Positions 33,346-42,115 are shown, counted from the first letter of the stretch. The stretch is 64,000 nt of DNA from Pontiellaceae bacterium (GCA_016937035.1 JAFGWS010000138.1:36047-100046), one strand, 5' to 3'. A program made the numbers and translations. Notes: a model not told the origin generated them from the letters alone.

Positions 33346-34800
33346 ATGAAAATTGTTTTTGTAAGCAGCGAGATCGTACCATTTGCTTCGACCGGAGGTC
33401 TAGGAGATGTTTCTGCTGCTTTGCCGAAGGCGCTGGCCGCGCAGGGCGTGGAGATTATCCGCATTCTTCCGCTCTATCAGCAGATTGATCGCGAACGCTA
33501 CCGAATTGAGTCGTGCAATATTGAACTGCATGTTCCGCTGGGAAAGGTGTGGTATTGCGGATGTGTCTGGAAGCAGGAGTTTGAGGGCGTCACCACCTAT
33601 TTTATCCGCAGCCGCGAGTTTTTTGATCGGACGGGCATTTACGGCTGCGAAGAGCATGGGTATGCCGATAACTTTGAACGTTTCCTTTTCTTTCAGAAAG
33701 CGGTCGTGCGCCTCATTGATGTGCTGGATCTAAAACCCGATCTGGTGCATTGCAACGATTGGCAGGCCTCGCTCATACCCATGCTGCTCCATTATGGAAT
33801 TGACGGAACGATCCGCGATGGAAGCGAATGTACGCTTATGACGATTCATAATCTGGCGCATCATGGCTGGGCACCGGCGGAAAAATTTTATATGACCAAT
33901 CTGCCGGACAGCTGCTACACCATGTACACGCTCGAGTTTTACGGCGAGATCAATATGCTCAAAGGCGGACTCGTTGCGGCCACCGCGATTAATGCGGTGA
34001 GTCCGACCTATGCCGAAGAGATAAAAACTCCCAAATTCGGCTGTCGGCTCAACGGCGTACTCTATCATCGTCGCAATGTGCTGCACGGCATTCTGAACGG
34101 GATTGATTATAAGCGCTGGAACCCCGAGACGGATCAATATCTTCCCGCACACTATTCAAAGGAAAACCTTGCGGGCAAGGCCGTCTGCAAAAAAGCGTTG
34201 CAGCATGCGGCGGGACTGCCGGACGATGAACGTACGCCGCTGCTGGGCGTTATCAGTCGTTTGGTTCCGCAGAAGGGAATTGATGTGCTGGCCGCCGCTA
34301 TGGAGCGGATTGTTGCAACGGGCGCGCAGGTTATTATTCTAGGAACGGGCGATCGGCGCTACGAAGAGGCCTGTCGAGAGTGGGCAAAACGCTGGCCGAA
34401 GCAGGTGTCTGCGTGGATTGAGTTTTCGAGCCAGTTGGCGCACCAGATTGAAGCGGGCGTGGATATGTTTCTGATGCCGTCTGAGTTTGAGCCGTGCGGA
34501 CAAAATCAGATGTACAGTATGCGCTATGGCACTATTCCCGTGGTCCATGGTGTCGGTGGCTTGGAAGATTCGGTGGTCGATTTTGACAATCCGGGCGGAA
34601 CAGGCTTTAAATTTTATGGACACTCCGGCGATGAATTCGCCGACTGCGTTGAGCGGGCGCTGGCGGTCTATGCCGATGCGCCGGCGTGGCAGATCTTAAT
34701 GAAGCGCGCGATGGAGCAGGACTTTTCTGTGGTACACATGGCGCGGGAATATATAGCGCTGTATGAGGCGATTCTTTCCGGAAATGCTGCAGTGGATTAA
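33346..34800 (+). CDS. glgA: glycogen (starch) synthase, GT5 family
   Basis: 484 residues. It transfers glucose from ADP-glucose (or UDP-glucose) to a growing alpha-1,4-glucan. The N-terminal motif is FASTGGLGDV instead of the usual FAKTGGLGDV, so the ADP-glucose-contacting Lys is Ser. The rest is standard: VHCNDWQASLIPMLL, INMLKGGLVAATAINAVSPTYAEEI, GVISRLVPQKGIDVL and the C-terminal EFEPCGQNQMYSMRYGTIPVV with Glu of the E-x7-E motif. The EPCG-Q-NQ residue is usually Leu. Its 3' end overlaps the YraN-type gene. No other glycogen genes are near. Confidence 0.93.
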   Translation: MKIVFVSSEIVPFASTGGLGDVSAALPKALAAQGVEIIRILPLYQQIDRERYRIESCNIELHVPLGKVWYCGCVWKQEFEGVTTYFIRSREFFDRTGIYGCEEHGYADNFERFLFFQKAVVRLIDVLDLKPDLVHCNDWQASLIPMLLHYGIDGTIRDGSECTLMTIHNLAHHGWAPAEKFYMTNLPDSCYTMYTLEFYGEINMLKGGLVAATAINAVSPTYAEEIKTPKFGCRLNGVLYHRRNVLHGILNGIDYKRWNPETDQYLPAHYSKENLAGKAVCKKALQHAAGLPDDERTPLLGVISRLVPQKGIDVLAAAMERIVATGAQVIILGTGDRRYEEACREWAKRWPKQVSAWIEFSSQLAHQIEAGVDMFLMPSEFEPCGQNQMYSMRYGTIPVVHGVGGLEDSVVDFDNPGGTGFKFYGHSGDEFADCVERALAVYADAPAWQILMKRAMEQDFSVVHMAREYIALYEAILSGNAAVD

Positions 34801-35212
34801 ACAACGGCTGAAATCGGAGAAAGCGGCACACCTGAAGTCCGGCACTTGGGGTGAGCGGCAGGCCGCGCGTCTACTGCGGAAAAAAGGGTACAAAATCTGC
34901 GGGAAGAATGTGCGCGTCGGGCGGCATGATGAACTCGATATTGTGGCCGAGCAGCGCGGAGTCGTCGTTTTTGTTGAGGTAAAAACGCGCAGAAACGAAA
35001 ACTTTGGACGTCCCATTGCTGCGGTTAATAAAGAGAAACGCAAACGCCTTTCCCGGGCAGCGGTCAACTATCTGCGCGACCGCAAGCTCCGTCCCGATCA
35101 CATCCGCTTCGATGTCGTTGAGGTTATCGGTGAGCCCGGCGGAGCAGCGCCCGAGATCCGCCACATCGAAAATGCTTTTCCGCTCGATTCCGCCTATCGC
35201 CTATGGTGGTAG
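34784..35212 (+). CDS. YraN/UPF0102 family protein, endonuclease-like fold
   Basis: 142 residues from ATG 34784, which overlaps the end of glgA; another start at 34763 would lengthen the overlap. The family core is plain: GTWGERQAARLLRKKGYKI, then GRHDELDIVAEQRGVVVFVEVKTR, matching the Glu/Asp-x(n)-ExK pattern of the restriction-endonuclease/Holliday-resolvase fold. The in-vivo substrate of this family is unknown. Convergent with rny, 51 bases from its stop. Confidence 0.87.
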   Translation: MLQWIKQRLKSEKAAHLKSGTWGERQAARLLRKKGYKICGKNVRVGRHDELDIVAEQRGVVVFVEVKTRRNENFGRPIAAVNKEKRKRLSRAAVNYLRDRKLRPDHIRFDVVEVIGEPGGAAPEIRHIENAFPLDSAYRLWW

Positions 35213-35263
35213 AGCGCTTTTTTACCAAAAGGTTCTTCCGTTGGTTTCGAGTAATCAAATCGG

Positions 35264-36820
35264 TTACTTCGCATATTCCACACAGCGGGTTTCGCGGATT
35301 ACGGTTACACGCACGGTCCCGGGAATTTTGACGTTTCGTTCAATCTCTTTGGCGATATTTTTTGCCAGCAGCGAGGCCCCTTGATCGTTGAATTTGGACG
35401 GTTCAACCATGATGCGGACTTCGCGTCCGGCCTGTACGGCATAGCTGCTTTTGACGCCGGCGTGGAGGTTGGCGATTTTTTCAATCTGTTCCAGCCGCTG
35501 GAGGTAGAGGTCGGTTGCTTCGGAGCGTGCGCCGGGTCGAGCGGCGGTAATGGCATCCGCAGCGTTGCAGAGCACGGCATAAACGCTTTCTCCTTCCATC
35601 TCCTCATGATGTGCGCCGACGGCGTTCCAGACGATTCGTTCTTCGCCGTATTTGCGCAGCAGGTTCGCGCCGATCACGGCGTGGCCGCCTTCGGCTTCAT
35701 GATCGATCGCTTTTCCGATATCATGAAAAAGGCCGATGCGTTTAGCCGTTTTGGGATCGAGATTCAGCTCGCCGGCCATGAGGGCCATGATGTGCGCAGT
35801 TTCAACGGAGTGGTCGAGCACATTTTGTTTATAGCTGGTACGGAATTTGAGTTTGCCCAGTATATGAACCAGCTCCGGGGCCACGCCGGTGATTCCCAGT
35901 TTAAAGAGGGCATCTTCGCCTGCGTGACGAATCGTTTCATCGAGCTCATTACGGACCGAGGCCACGGTCTCTTCAATGCGTGCGGGATGAATGCGCCCAT
36001 CCTCGATCAAACGCTCCAGCGCCACCCGGGCCACTTCACGGCGAATGGGATCATAGCTGGAGAGAATGACCATTTCCGGGGTTTCATCAATCAACACGTT
36101 AACCCCGGTCTCGGCCTCGAATGACTTGATGTTGCGTCCTTCGCGGCCGATGATACGGCCCTTTATGTCGTCGCTCTTCAACGGAACGGTGCTGGTGGTG
36201 AGCTCAGAGACGGTATCGGCCGCGTAGCGCTGGATGGCCGTGGCCACAATCTCTCGGGCCTGTTTTCGGGCATCTTCTTTGGTGGTTTTCTGAGCGTGGC
36301 GTATGAGCGCGTTGGCTTCGTTCTGGAGCTCTTCCTCCATGCGTTTCATGATGGTTTCCCGCGCCTCCTTCTGAGAGAACTGGGCAACTTCTTCTATGCG
36401 TCGGATTTCCGCTTCAATCAACTGCTCGAGTTCGCGGTTTTTGTCGTGCCACGCGGTCTTCTGCTCGTCGATTTCCGCCATGCGCCCCGACAGTTCCAGC
36501 TCTTTGGTGTTGAGCATATCGAGTTTGCGCACCAGATTTTTTTCGCGTTCGACGACGCGCCGTTCCAGATCGAGAATTTCCCGCCGTTGCTGTACGAATT
36601 CCTTGTCCGCATTTTCGCGGGCGCGCATCACGGCATCTTTGCTTTGCACCTTGGCTTCGCGACGAATTACATCCGCCTCTTTGTTCGCCTCATTCAGGAT
36701 ATTTTTCGCCTGTTTTGAAGCCGCAACGGCGTTGGTTTTGGTGATGTATGCGTGAAAAAAGAAGCCGAGTGTCAAGAAGCCTAGGCCGATAAAAAATTCC
36801 TGTCCTGCAAAGCCATCCAC
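35264..36820 (-). CDS. rny: ribonuclease Y (membrane-anchored endoribonuclease)
   Basis: 518 residues when started at the GTG at 36820, which has a near-perfect ribosome-binding site (CAGGAGGTTACC). Longer in-frame starts (36838 ATG, 36922) would place that site inside the gene and give an untypical N-terminus. One membrane helix (FIGLGFLTLGFFFHAYI), a long coiled coil (about 35-200), a KH domain (GRIIGREGRNIKSFEAETGV) and the HD domain (LFHDIGKAIDHEAEGGHAVIG) follow the usual order, and 518-520 residues is the normal length. It starts mRNA decay at the membrane. It lies downstream of the cyclo-ligase gene in the other direction of reading: separate promoter likely. Confidence 0.95.
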   Translation of the reverse strand: MDGFAGQEFFIGLGFLTLGFFFHAYITKTNAVAASKQAKNILNEANKEADVIRREAKVQSKDAVMRARENADKEFVQQRREILDLERRVVEREKNLVRKLDMLNTKELELSGRMAEIDEQKTAWHDKNRELEQLIEAEIRRIEEVAQFSQKEARETIMKRMEEELQNEANALIRHAQKTTKEDARKQAREIVATAIQRYAADTVSELTTSTVPLKSDDIKGRIIGREGRNIKSFEAETGVNVLIDETPEMVILSSYDPIRREVARVALERLIEDGRIHPARIEETVASVRNELDETIRHAGEDALFKLGITGVAPELVHILGKLKFRTSYKQNVLDHSVETAHIMALMAGELNLDPKTAKRIGLFHDIGKAIDHEAEGGHAVIGANLLRKYGEERIVWNAVGAHHEEMEGESVYAVLCNAADAITAARPGARSEATDLYLQRLEQIEKIANLHAGVKSSYAVQAGREVRIMVEPSKFNDQGASLLAKNIAKEIERNVKIPGTVRVTVIRETRCVEYAK

Positions 36821-36940
36821 GGTAACCTCCTGTTTCATGTTAAGCTGCACCCCGCAGAAAACCCGATGCATAAAGCACCCTAATGGGCGGCACAACTCCC
36901 TCGTTTTCGGCGGAGTGTACACGGTGTGTCTATGGTTTGT

Positions 36941-37513
36941 CTAACGTTCGTTGTGTGCGATGAACGTTTTTGACGGCGTAATGACATAATCGACCGGCAG
37001 ATCGTGGGCTTCGCAGGGAATATCTGCAACGATTTGTTCATCAAGTGCAACGCCGACCGTCGTCCCTTGATAGCCGGCTAATAGTCGATCATAATAGCCT
37101 CCGCCGCGACCTAACCGCTTTCCGTCCGTGGAAAATGCCACGCCCGGAACGAGAATCAGATCAATCTCATGCATCGAGATGCAATGTGCGTTTTCCGGCT
37201 CCTTGATGCCGTATTTCCCGGTCTTAAATACAGTTTCGGCCGTGATCTCCGCCATCTGATACAATTTAGTCTGTGCATTGAAAGCAGGAATGCAGGTGCG
37301 TTTGCCTAAATCCCAGCATTTAGAAAAAAGCGAATCCAGTTGAACCTCTCCTCCAATCGCCATGTAGAGCGCGATGGTCTTGGCGTTGTGGAATGCGGGT
37401 AAGCCGGAGACCATCTCAGCAATCATGTTTCCCGCACATCGTAGCTGTTCCGGGGAATGTGTTATTCGTTGATCTGCGATGTCCTTGCGGATCTTTCGTT
37501 TAGTTCGGGGCAT
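36941..37513 (-). CDS. 5-formyltetrahydrofolate cyclo-ligase
   Basis: 190 residues. N-terminal KRKIRKDIADQRI, the folate/ATP segment EVQLDSLF..GKRTCIPAF, DLILVPGVAFSTDGKRLGRGGGYYDRLL with the GRGGGYYD hallmark, and the closing PCEAHDLPVDYVITPSKTF. It converts 5-formyl-THF to 5,10-methenyl-THF using ATP, recycling a storage or inhibitory folate. A TTGACA -35-like element lies on the minus strand at 37596-37591. It follows rarA on the same strand after a 267-base structured gap. Confidence 0.9.
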   Translation of the reverse strand: MPRTKRKIRKDIADQRITHSPEQLRCAGNMIAEMVSGLPAFHNAKTIALYMAIGGEVQLDSLFSKCWDLGKRTCIPAFNAQTKLYQMAEITAETVFKTGKYGIKEPENAHCISMHEIDLILVPGVAFSTDGKRLGRGGGYYDRLLAGYQGTTVGVALDEQIVADIPCEAHDLPVDYVITPSKTFIAHNER

Positions 37514-37618
37514 AGTTATATCTGCTCCAATAGTTCAAGGATGTGTTCGTACACCTCGCTTTTCTGTATGCAAGCACTCGGCGATGGTGTTGTCAATGGT
37601 CGCTTTTGCAACGTAGTC

Positions 37619-37762
37619 GTTTCGGAGTGCGCGGGCCTGCAGGGTTGCGGAGCAACTTGACCGCGCTTTTTAAATGCTCCGGAGGCGCTATGCACCAGAG
37701 CGGGTTGCTTTTGGTGCACCGGCGTAAAGCCGCCGTGTTTTAAAGCGGTGTCAAGCCACCGC
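37619..37762. repeat. cluster of short hairpins, REP-like intergenic element
   Basis: The 267-base gap between rarA and the cyclo-ligase gene holds a series of palindromes. CGGCG-TAAAGC-CGCCG (37720-37735) and CGGTG-TCAAGC-CACCG (37746-37761) share the loop TMAAGC and differ by a compensated base pair, so they are related copies of one hairpin. TGCACCA/TGGTGCA (37691-37718) and GTTGC-GGA-GCAAC (37644-37656) are further inverted repeats. This is probably a dispersed repeat element, not a gene. Confidence 0.5.
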
Positions 37763-37780
37763 AGTCCAAAAGGCTGGTGC

Positions 37781-39109
37781 TTAGTCTTTCTTTTTCCTTC
37801 GGCTGTTCCAATAGGCGATGCGCTTGCGGATGGTCTCTTCATAGCCTTGATCGGTGGGGTCATAATAGACTTTATCGGTCGGCGCATATTCCTGGTCGAC
37901 AAAGTGGCCGTCGCCGTTGTGGGCATATTGATAGCCTTTGTGACCCAGCTTTCCAGCTCCGCTGTAATGGGCGTCGCGCAGGTGCTTAGGGACGGGCAGG
38001 GTGCGCCCGCTTTTAACGTCGGAGAGCGCGGAATCGACCGCCAGATAAGCGGCGTTGCTTTTGGGGGCGCAGGCGAGATAGGTGGTGACTTGCGAGAGGG
38101 TAATGCGCGCTTCAGGCATGCCGATAAACTCCACGGCCTGCATGGCCGAAACGGCCAACGTTAAGCCGCGCGGGTCTGCGTTGCCGATATCTTCCGAAGC
38201 AAGGATGATCAGGCGGCGTGCGATGAAGCGCGGGTCTTCACCGGCGTAGAGCATTTTGGCGAGCCAGTAGACGGCCGCATTGGGATCGGAGCCGCGCACG
38301 CTTTTGATAAATGCGGAAATGGTGTCATAGTGACCGTCCTCGTCGTGATCGTAGGCCACAGCCTTTTTCTGTACCGACTCCTCGATCTCGTCCCGGGTGA
38401 GGTGAACGTGTCCATTTTCCTGCGGCGGCGTGGTTAGGGTTGCAATTTCGAGGGCATTAAGCGAGCGTCGGGCGTCGCCCTCGCAGACCGCTGCGAGGTG
38501 CTGGAGTCCCTCCTTCGTCGCACTGACTAAACCGTTCAGGCCTTTCGGTGCATCCAGCGCGCGCTGGAGAATCTGTACGATTTCATCTTCGGTCAGCGGC
38601 TGGAGCTCAAAGATCTGCGAGCGGGAGTTAAGCGGTGTGTTGATGAAGAAAAACGGATTATGGGTTGTCGCACCGATCATCGTGATGTCACCGTTCTCCA
38701 CGTACGGGAGCAGGACATCCTGCTGAGATTTGTTAAATCGATGAATTTCGTCGATAAAGAGAATGGTGTCCTGTCCATTCATCCTTTTCCATTGGGCCGC
38801 TCCTTCGAGTATTTTACGAAGGATCGAAACGTTGGCCAGAACGCCGCTGGTTCGCTCAAACCGCCGATTCGTGGTTTTGGCGATCACCTCCGCCAAGGTG
38901 GTTTTCCCGCAGCCGGGCGGACCGTAAAGAATAATACTGCCGAGGCGGTCGGCCTCGATGGCGCGGCGCAGGAGCTTGCCTTCGCCGAGAATATGCGCTT
39001 GGCCGACAATCTCTTCGAGCTTTTGCGGACGCATCCGCGCCGCCAGCGGGGCGGTTCCGGCACCTGCTTTGGCCTTCGATTGTTTCGGTTGATCGTTAAA
39101 CAAATCCAT
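37781..39109 (-). CDS. rarA: replication-associated recombination protein RarA (MgsA), clamp-loader-like AAA+
   Basis: 442 residues from ATG 39109 (MDLFNDQPKQSKAKAG); the frame runs on to 39346 but the extra 79 residues look non-coding. The opening PLAARMRPQKLEEIVGQAHIL, Walker A GPPGCGKTT, Walker B LFIDEIHRFNK and sensor-1 IGATTHNPFF are typical, followed by the MgsA_C and tetramerisation region (SASEDIGNADP-like LASEDIGNADPRGL, GLxxA). RarA acts at stalled replication forks with SSB. Ribosome-binding site is weak. Upstream is a 650-base gap; downstream the hairpin cluster. Confidence 0.95.
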   Translation of the reverse strand: MDLFNDQPKQSKAKAGAGTAPLAARMRPQKLEEIVGQAHILGEGKLLRRAIEADRLGSIILYGPPGCGKTTLAEVIAKTTNRRFERTSGVLANVSILRKILEGAAQWKRMNGQDTILFIDEIHRFNKSQQDVLLPYVENGDITMIGATTHNPFFFINTPLNSRSQIFELQPLTEDEIVQILQRALDAPKGLNGLVSATKEGLQHLAAVCEGDARRSLNALEIATLTTPPQENGHVHLTRDEIEESVQKKAVAYDHDEDGHYDTISAFIKSVRGSDPNAAVYWLAKMLYAGEDPRFIARRLIILASEDIGNADPRGLTLAVSAMQAVEFIGMPEARITLSQVTTYLACAPKSNAAYLAVDSALSDVKSGRTLPVPKHLRDAHYSGAGKLGHKGYQYAHNGDGHFVDQEYAPTDKVYYDPTDQGYEETIRKRIAYWNSRRKKKD

Positions 39110-39690
39110 GGGGAGAAGATAGCGGGCTCGGCGTAGAAAGAGAACCGCGAATATGAGAAAGATGAGCCATTCCCGGTTGAATCTCGATGATCCGAAAATC
39201 TGTGGATTAAAAAAGAGCAGACGTTTGAATTTGGGAGAAAAGGTGAAGCTGGGAGAGGAAACCCCGCGATGGCCGTCGGTAGGCGAACCTCTATCACCGT
39301 AGCAATAGATGTGGGCGCGAATCAAACCGGATCCCGGAACCCTCACTTATTCAAGGGCATGCAGTCACCGGTCCGAAGCATATGCTCCCTTTTAAATGTC
39401 ATTGGGTAAGAGGGTGGACCTAATGTCGCGAACCCCGCAGAGCACCTTCCTCTTCTCAGCTTCGACTTCAAGGTAGCGAATTTCGGGTGCAGATGCTATG
39501 AAAAAATGGGTATATGGAGTATCAAAATAATAACATGATGATCCGCCGGTTTTGGCAAAAGGAATAGATCCCCCGATCATAATCCGCAACGCTTGATTGA
39601 GAGTTTGGATTCTGTGCGAACAAGCTTTTGCGGGGGGAAGTCGGTACCGTCGTTGCGATGAAAATGGAAACGACGCCTGAAAACCTGTAC

Positions 39691-39719
39691 TTGACCTGAT
39701 AGTTTAACCTACATAGACT
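39691..39719 (+). promoter_or_regulatory. sigma-70-type promoter upstream of the HAD-like gene
   Basis: TTGACC (39691-39696), 17-base spacer, TAGACT (39714-39719), then AAAGGAG before the ATG at 39767. The remaining gap 39110-39690 shows no convincing gene; a 65-codon minus-strand frame there is unrecognised. Confidence 0.55.
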
Positions 39720-39766
39720 GCGCCTTAGTTTTTTAGAGGAAAAGGGATTAAAGGAGCATTTATTTT

Positions 39767-40468
39767 ATGAGTAACGGTGTGAATAAGCAGGAGAAAGTCC
39801 GGGGAACGCATGCGCTGATTTTTGAGTTGGAATATGTGGCAGCCAAGGTGCGCGGGGTGGAGTTCAAAGCGGTCAAAAGTGCGGTAGCCGGCAAGGGCGT
39901 GGAACTCACTCCTATCCTGTTCAGTCGTTCAGGAATGTCTCCGTTGCATCGGCAGGTGATTACGGATGTGCTGACGCTTTCCGACAAGCGATCCGATGCG
40001 ATAGAAAAGGCGGTGGCAGAGGTGGATAAAACCGTTGCGGCCTATTGTGAAAATGAAGCGGAACTCGATGCCGGTTTGCTGAAGCTGATTAAAGCTGCGC
40101 AGGAACGTGGTGTCCGGGTGGCTACTTTTACTGCCCTTTCGAAAGAGTTGGCTGTAAAGCTCATGAGCAGGCTTGGCCTCGATAAAATGGGCGTGGAGTT
40201 GATTGTTCCGGAAGAGGTGAAGGAGTCTTTTCCGCGTGCAGACGACTGGCTGAAAATGCTTAAGCAGTCGAATAAGGATCATGTTACGCTGGTGGCGGTT
40301 GTTTCTTCACAGGTCGCCTGTAAAGGCGCACTTACAGCAGGGGCCTCCTGCATTGTTGTGCCCGATGAATATACTGCCTTCCAGGATTTCGGTGGGGCGA
40401 TGCTGGTGCTTGATTCGCTCAGCGATGAAAAATCCGATACCATTCTGGACCTGACGTTGCGGATGTAA
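39767..40468 (+). CDS. HAD-like protein with degraded catalytic motifs
   Basis: 233 residues. The layout follows a beta-phosphoglucomutase-type HAD phosphatase: motif I region THALIFELEYVAAKVR, helical cap, motif II region GVRVATFTALSK, and a motif IV region with AALTAGASCIVVPDEYT-like ALTAGASCIVVPDEYTAFQDF and LVLDSL. But motif I reads FELEY where active enzymes have FDLDG, so both catalytic aspartates are glutamates, and the motif IV acids (usually GDS/EDS) read VVSSQVA. I infer a non-catalytic or altered HAD fold, perhaps a binding or regulatory protein. The reading frame is intact with its own promoter and terminator, so it is not a decayed gene. No close function can be named. Confidence 0.7.
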   Translation: MSNGVNKQEKVRGTHALIFELEYVAAKVRGVEFKAVKSAVAGKGVELTPILFSRSGMSPLHRQVITDVLTLSDKRSDAIEKAVAEVDKTVAAYCENEAELDAGLLKLIKAAQERGVRVATFTALSKELAVKLMSRLGLDKMGVELIVPEEVKESFPRADDWLKMLKQSNKDHVTLVAVVSSQVACKGALTAGASCIVVPDEYTAFQDFGGAMLVLDSLSDEKSDTILDLTLRM

Positions 40469-40488
40469 TTCGGTTTTTCTGAATCAAG

Positions 40489-40515
40489 AGCGCCCCGGTT
40501 GAGGGCGCTTTTTTT
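40489..40515 (+). terminator. rho-independent terminator between HAD-like gene and mazG
   Basis: AGCGCCC (40489-40495) pairs with GGGCGCT (40503-40509), seven-base loop, then TTTTTTT. It sits only 20 bases before the mazG start, so mazG may depend on read-through or a promoter inside the hairpin region. Confidence 0.85.
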
Positions 40516-40534
40516 GTAAAGAAGGGAAAGCGCG

Positions 40535-41323
40535 ATGGCGAAAGCAGGCGAATCCATTGAACGGTTGTTGGATATAATGCGGAAACTGCGCGGTCCGGAT
40601 GGTTGTCCGTGGGATCGAGAGCAGACGAATGAATCGCTGAAGTCGGATCTGGTTGAAGAAGCCTACGAGGTGATTGATGCGATCGAATGCGGCGAGGCTT
40701 CCGCGCTCGAAGAAGAGCTGGGCGATCTTTTGCTGCAGGTGGTTTTTCATGCGCAGATTTGTTCGGAAAGCGGGAAGTTTGAGTTTTCGAATGTGGCCGA
40801 CGGGATTGCCGATAAACTGGTTCGTCGGCATCCGCATGTATTTGGTGAAGTCGAGGTTTCCAACGCCGGCGAGGTGCTTCAGAATTGGGATGCGATTAAG
40901 AAAACGGAAAAGCAGGAGGGGGATAAACCCGCCTCCATTGTAGCCGGTATTCCCCGGCATCTTCCTGCGCTCCAAAAGGCCTATCAGGTTCAGAAGCGCG
41001 CCGCGCGTGCAGGTTTTGATTGGGCGCATATCGACGATGTCTTCGATAAGCTTCATGAAGAGATTGATGAGGTGAAAGAAGCTATTCGCCGCCGGCATGA
41101 ACCGGACATTCGTGAGGAGCTTGGAGATCTGCTTTTTTCGGTCGTGAACGTTTCCCGTTTCCTTGGCCACAATCCGGAAGAGCTGCTCGATCAGAATATT
41201 AAAAAGTTTATCCGCCGTTTTCAGCGCGTAGAGGATCTGGTACATGCGGCCGGCCGACCCTTTAAATCCTTCTCTCTCGAAGAACTCGACGCCTTTTGGA
41301 ATAAGGCCAAGCGCGATGAATAA
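40535..41323 (+). CDS. mazG: nucleoside triphosphate pyrophosphohydrolase MazG
   Basis: 262 residues, full two-domain length. Repeat 1: LRGPDGCPWDREQTNESLKSDLVEEAYEVIDAI and EEELGDLLLQVVFHA, the EExxE(12-28)ExxD metal motif. Repeat 2: AGFDWAHIDDVFDKLHEEIDEVKEAI and IREELGDLLFSVVNVSRFLG. It hydrolyses NTPs to NMP and PPi, clearing abnormal nucleotides and affecting (p)ppGpp. Ribosome-binding site GAAGGGAAAGC. It converges with surE, leaving six bases between the stops. Confidence 0.95.
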   Translation: MAKAGESIERLLDIMRKLRGPDGCPWDREQTNESLKSDLVEEAYEVIDAIECGEASALEEELGDLLLQVVFHAQICSESGKFEFSNVADGIADKLVRRHPHVFGEVEVSNAGEVLQNWDAIKKTEKQEGDKPASIVAGIPRHLPALQKAYQVQKRAARAGFDWAHIDDVFDKLHEEIDEVKEAIRRRHEPDIREELGDLLFSVVNVSRFLGHNPEELLDQNIKKFIRRFQRVEDLVHAAGRPFKSFSLEELDAFWNKAKRDE

Positions 41324-41329
41324 GTGCGC

Positions 41330-42115
41330 TTAATGCGTTTTTGTGTATTCGCTTTTGTATTCTTCGTTCCAGGCAGAGACCTGTTCCATACATTGATCGG
41401 CGGTGAGGTCAATGTGGATCGGGGTGAGAGCGACATAGCCGGATTCGACGACGCGGATGTCGGCGTCGGCGGTGTCGTCGAGCAGGTCGAGATCTCCGTC
41501 GAGCCAGTAGTAGCGGTTGCCGCGCGGGTCGAGGTGTTCCGAAAATTTTTCGACGAAGCGGGAGCGGCCCATGCGGGCGGCTTTCATGCCGCGCAGTTCA
41601 GAGAGCGGCAGGTTGGGAATGTTGACGTTGAGCAGGGTGCGCTCGGGCAGCGGGTTTTCGGTTACCTTTTTGACAATATCGGCAGCGACTTTTGCGGCGG
41701 TTTCCCAGTGCGGGTTTTGGTAAGTGCACAGGGAGATCGCGATGGCGGGAACGCCGAGAATGACCGCTTCGCTCGCGGCGGAGACGGTGCCGGAATAGAG
41801 CACGCTGATGCCGGTGTTGGAGCCGAGATTAATGCCGCTGACGACGAGGTCGGGCGGAGCCTCTTTGTGAAGCAGACGGACGGCCAATTTGATGCAGTCG
41901 GCGGGGGTTCCGTCAACGGCGGTTCCAAAGGGGGCGTTGTCTTTTTCAACGTTCAGGGTCTTGATGGGGTCTGTAAGCGTGATGGAATGGCCGGCGGCGG
42001 AGCGTTCGGTGGCGGGGGCGCATACGTAGAGGTCGCCGAGATGGCCGATGGCTTTATGGAGTTCCGCGATGCCGCGAGCGTGGATTCCGTCGTCGTTGCT
42101 GAGCAGGATTTTCAT
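41330..42115 (-). CDS. surE: 5'/3'-nucleotidase SurE
   Basis: 261 residues. N-terminal MKILLSNDDGIHARGI gives the metal-binding Asp8/Asp9; APATERSAAGHSIT carries Ser/Asn-type ligands; VDGTPADCIKLA and VSGINLGSNTG complete the family signature. It dephosphorylates nucleoside monophosphates and short polyphosphate and is linked to stationary-phase survival. It is divergent from the TPR operon (101 bases apart), which must share this promoter region. Confidence 0.95.
   Translation of the reverse strand: MKILLSNDDGIHARGIAELHKAIGHLGDLYVCAPATERSAAGHSITLTDPIKTLNVEKDNAPFGTAVDGTPADCIKLAVRLLHKEAPPDLVVSGINLGSNTGISVLYSGTVSAASEAVILGVPAIAISLCTYQNPHWETAAKVAADIVKKVTENPLPERTLLNVNIPNLPLSELRGMKAARMGRSRFVEKFSEHLDPRGNRYYWLDGDLDLLDDTADADIRVVESGYVALTPIHIDLTADQCMEQVSAWNEEYKSEYTKTH

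Noticed and set aside
35381..36124. 247-codon plus-strand frame antisense to rny
   Set aside because: Shadow of RNase Y, which has its KH and HD motifs in the other frame.
37514..37780. 6S RNA upstream of the 5-formyl-THF cyclo-ligase gene, as in enterobacteria
   Set aside because: No long closing stem and central bubble of 6S type could be drawn; the stretch is made of short REP-like hairpins.
39392..39589. 65-codon minus-strand frame in the gap between rarA and the HAD-like gene
   Set aside because: No ribosome-binding site, no family, no support from neighbours.
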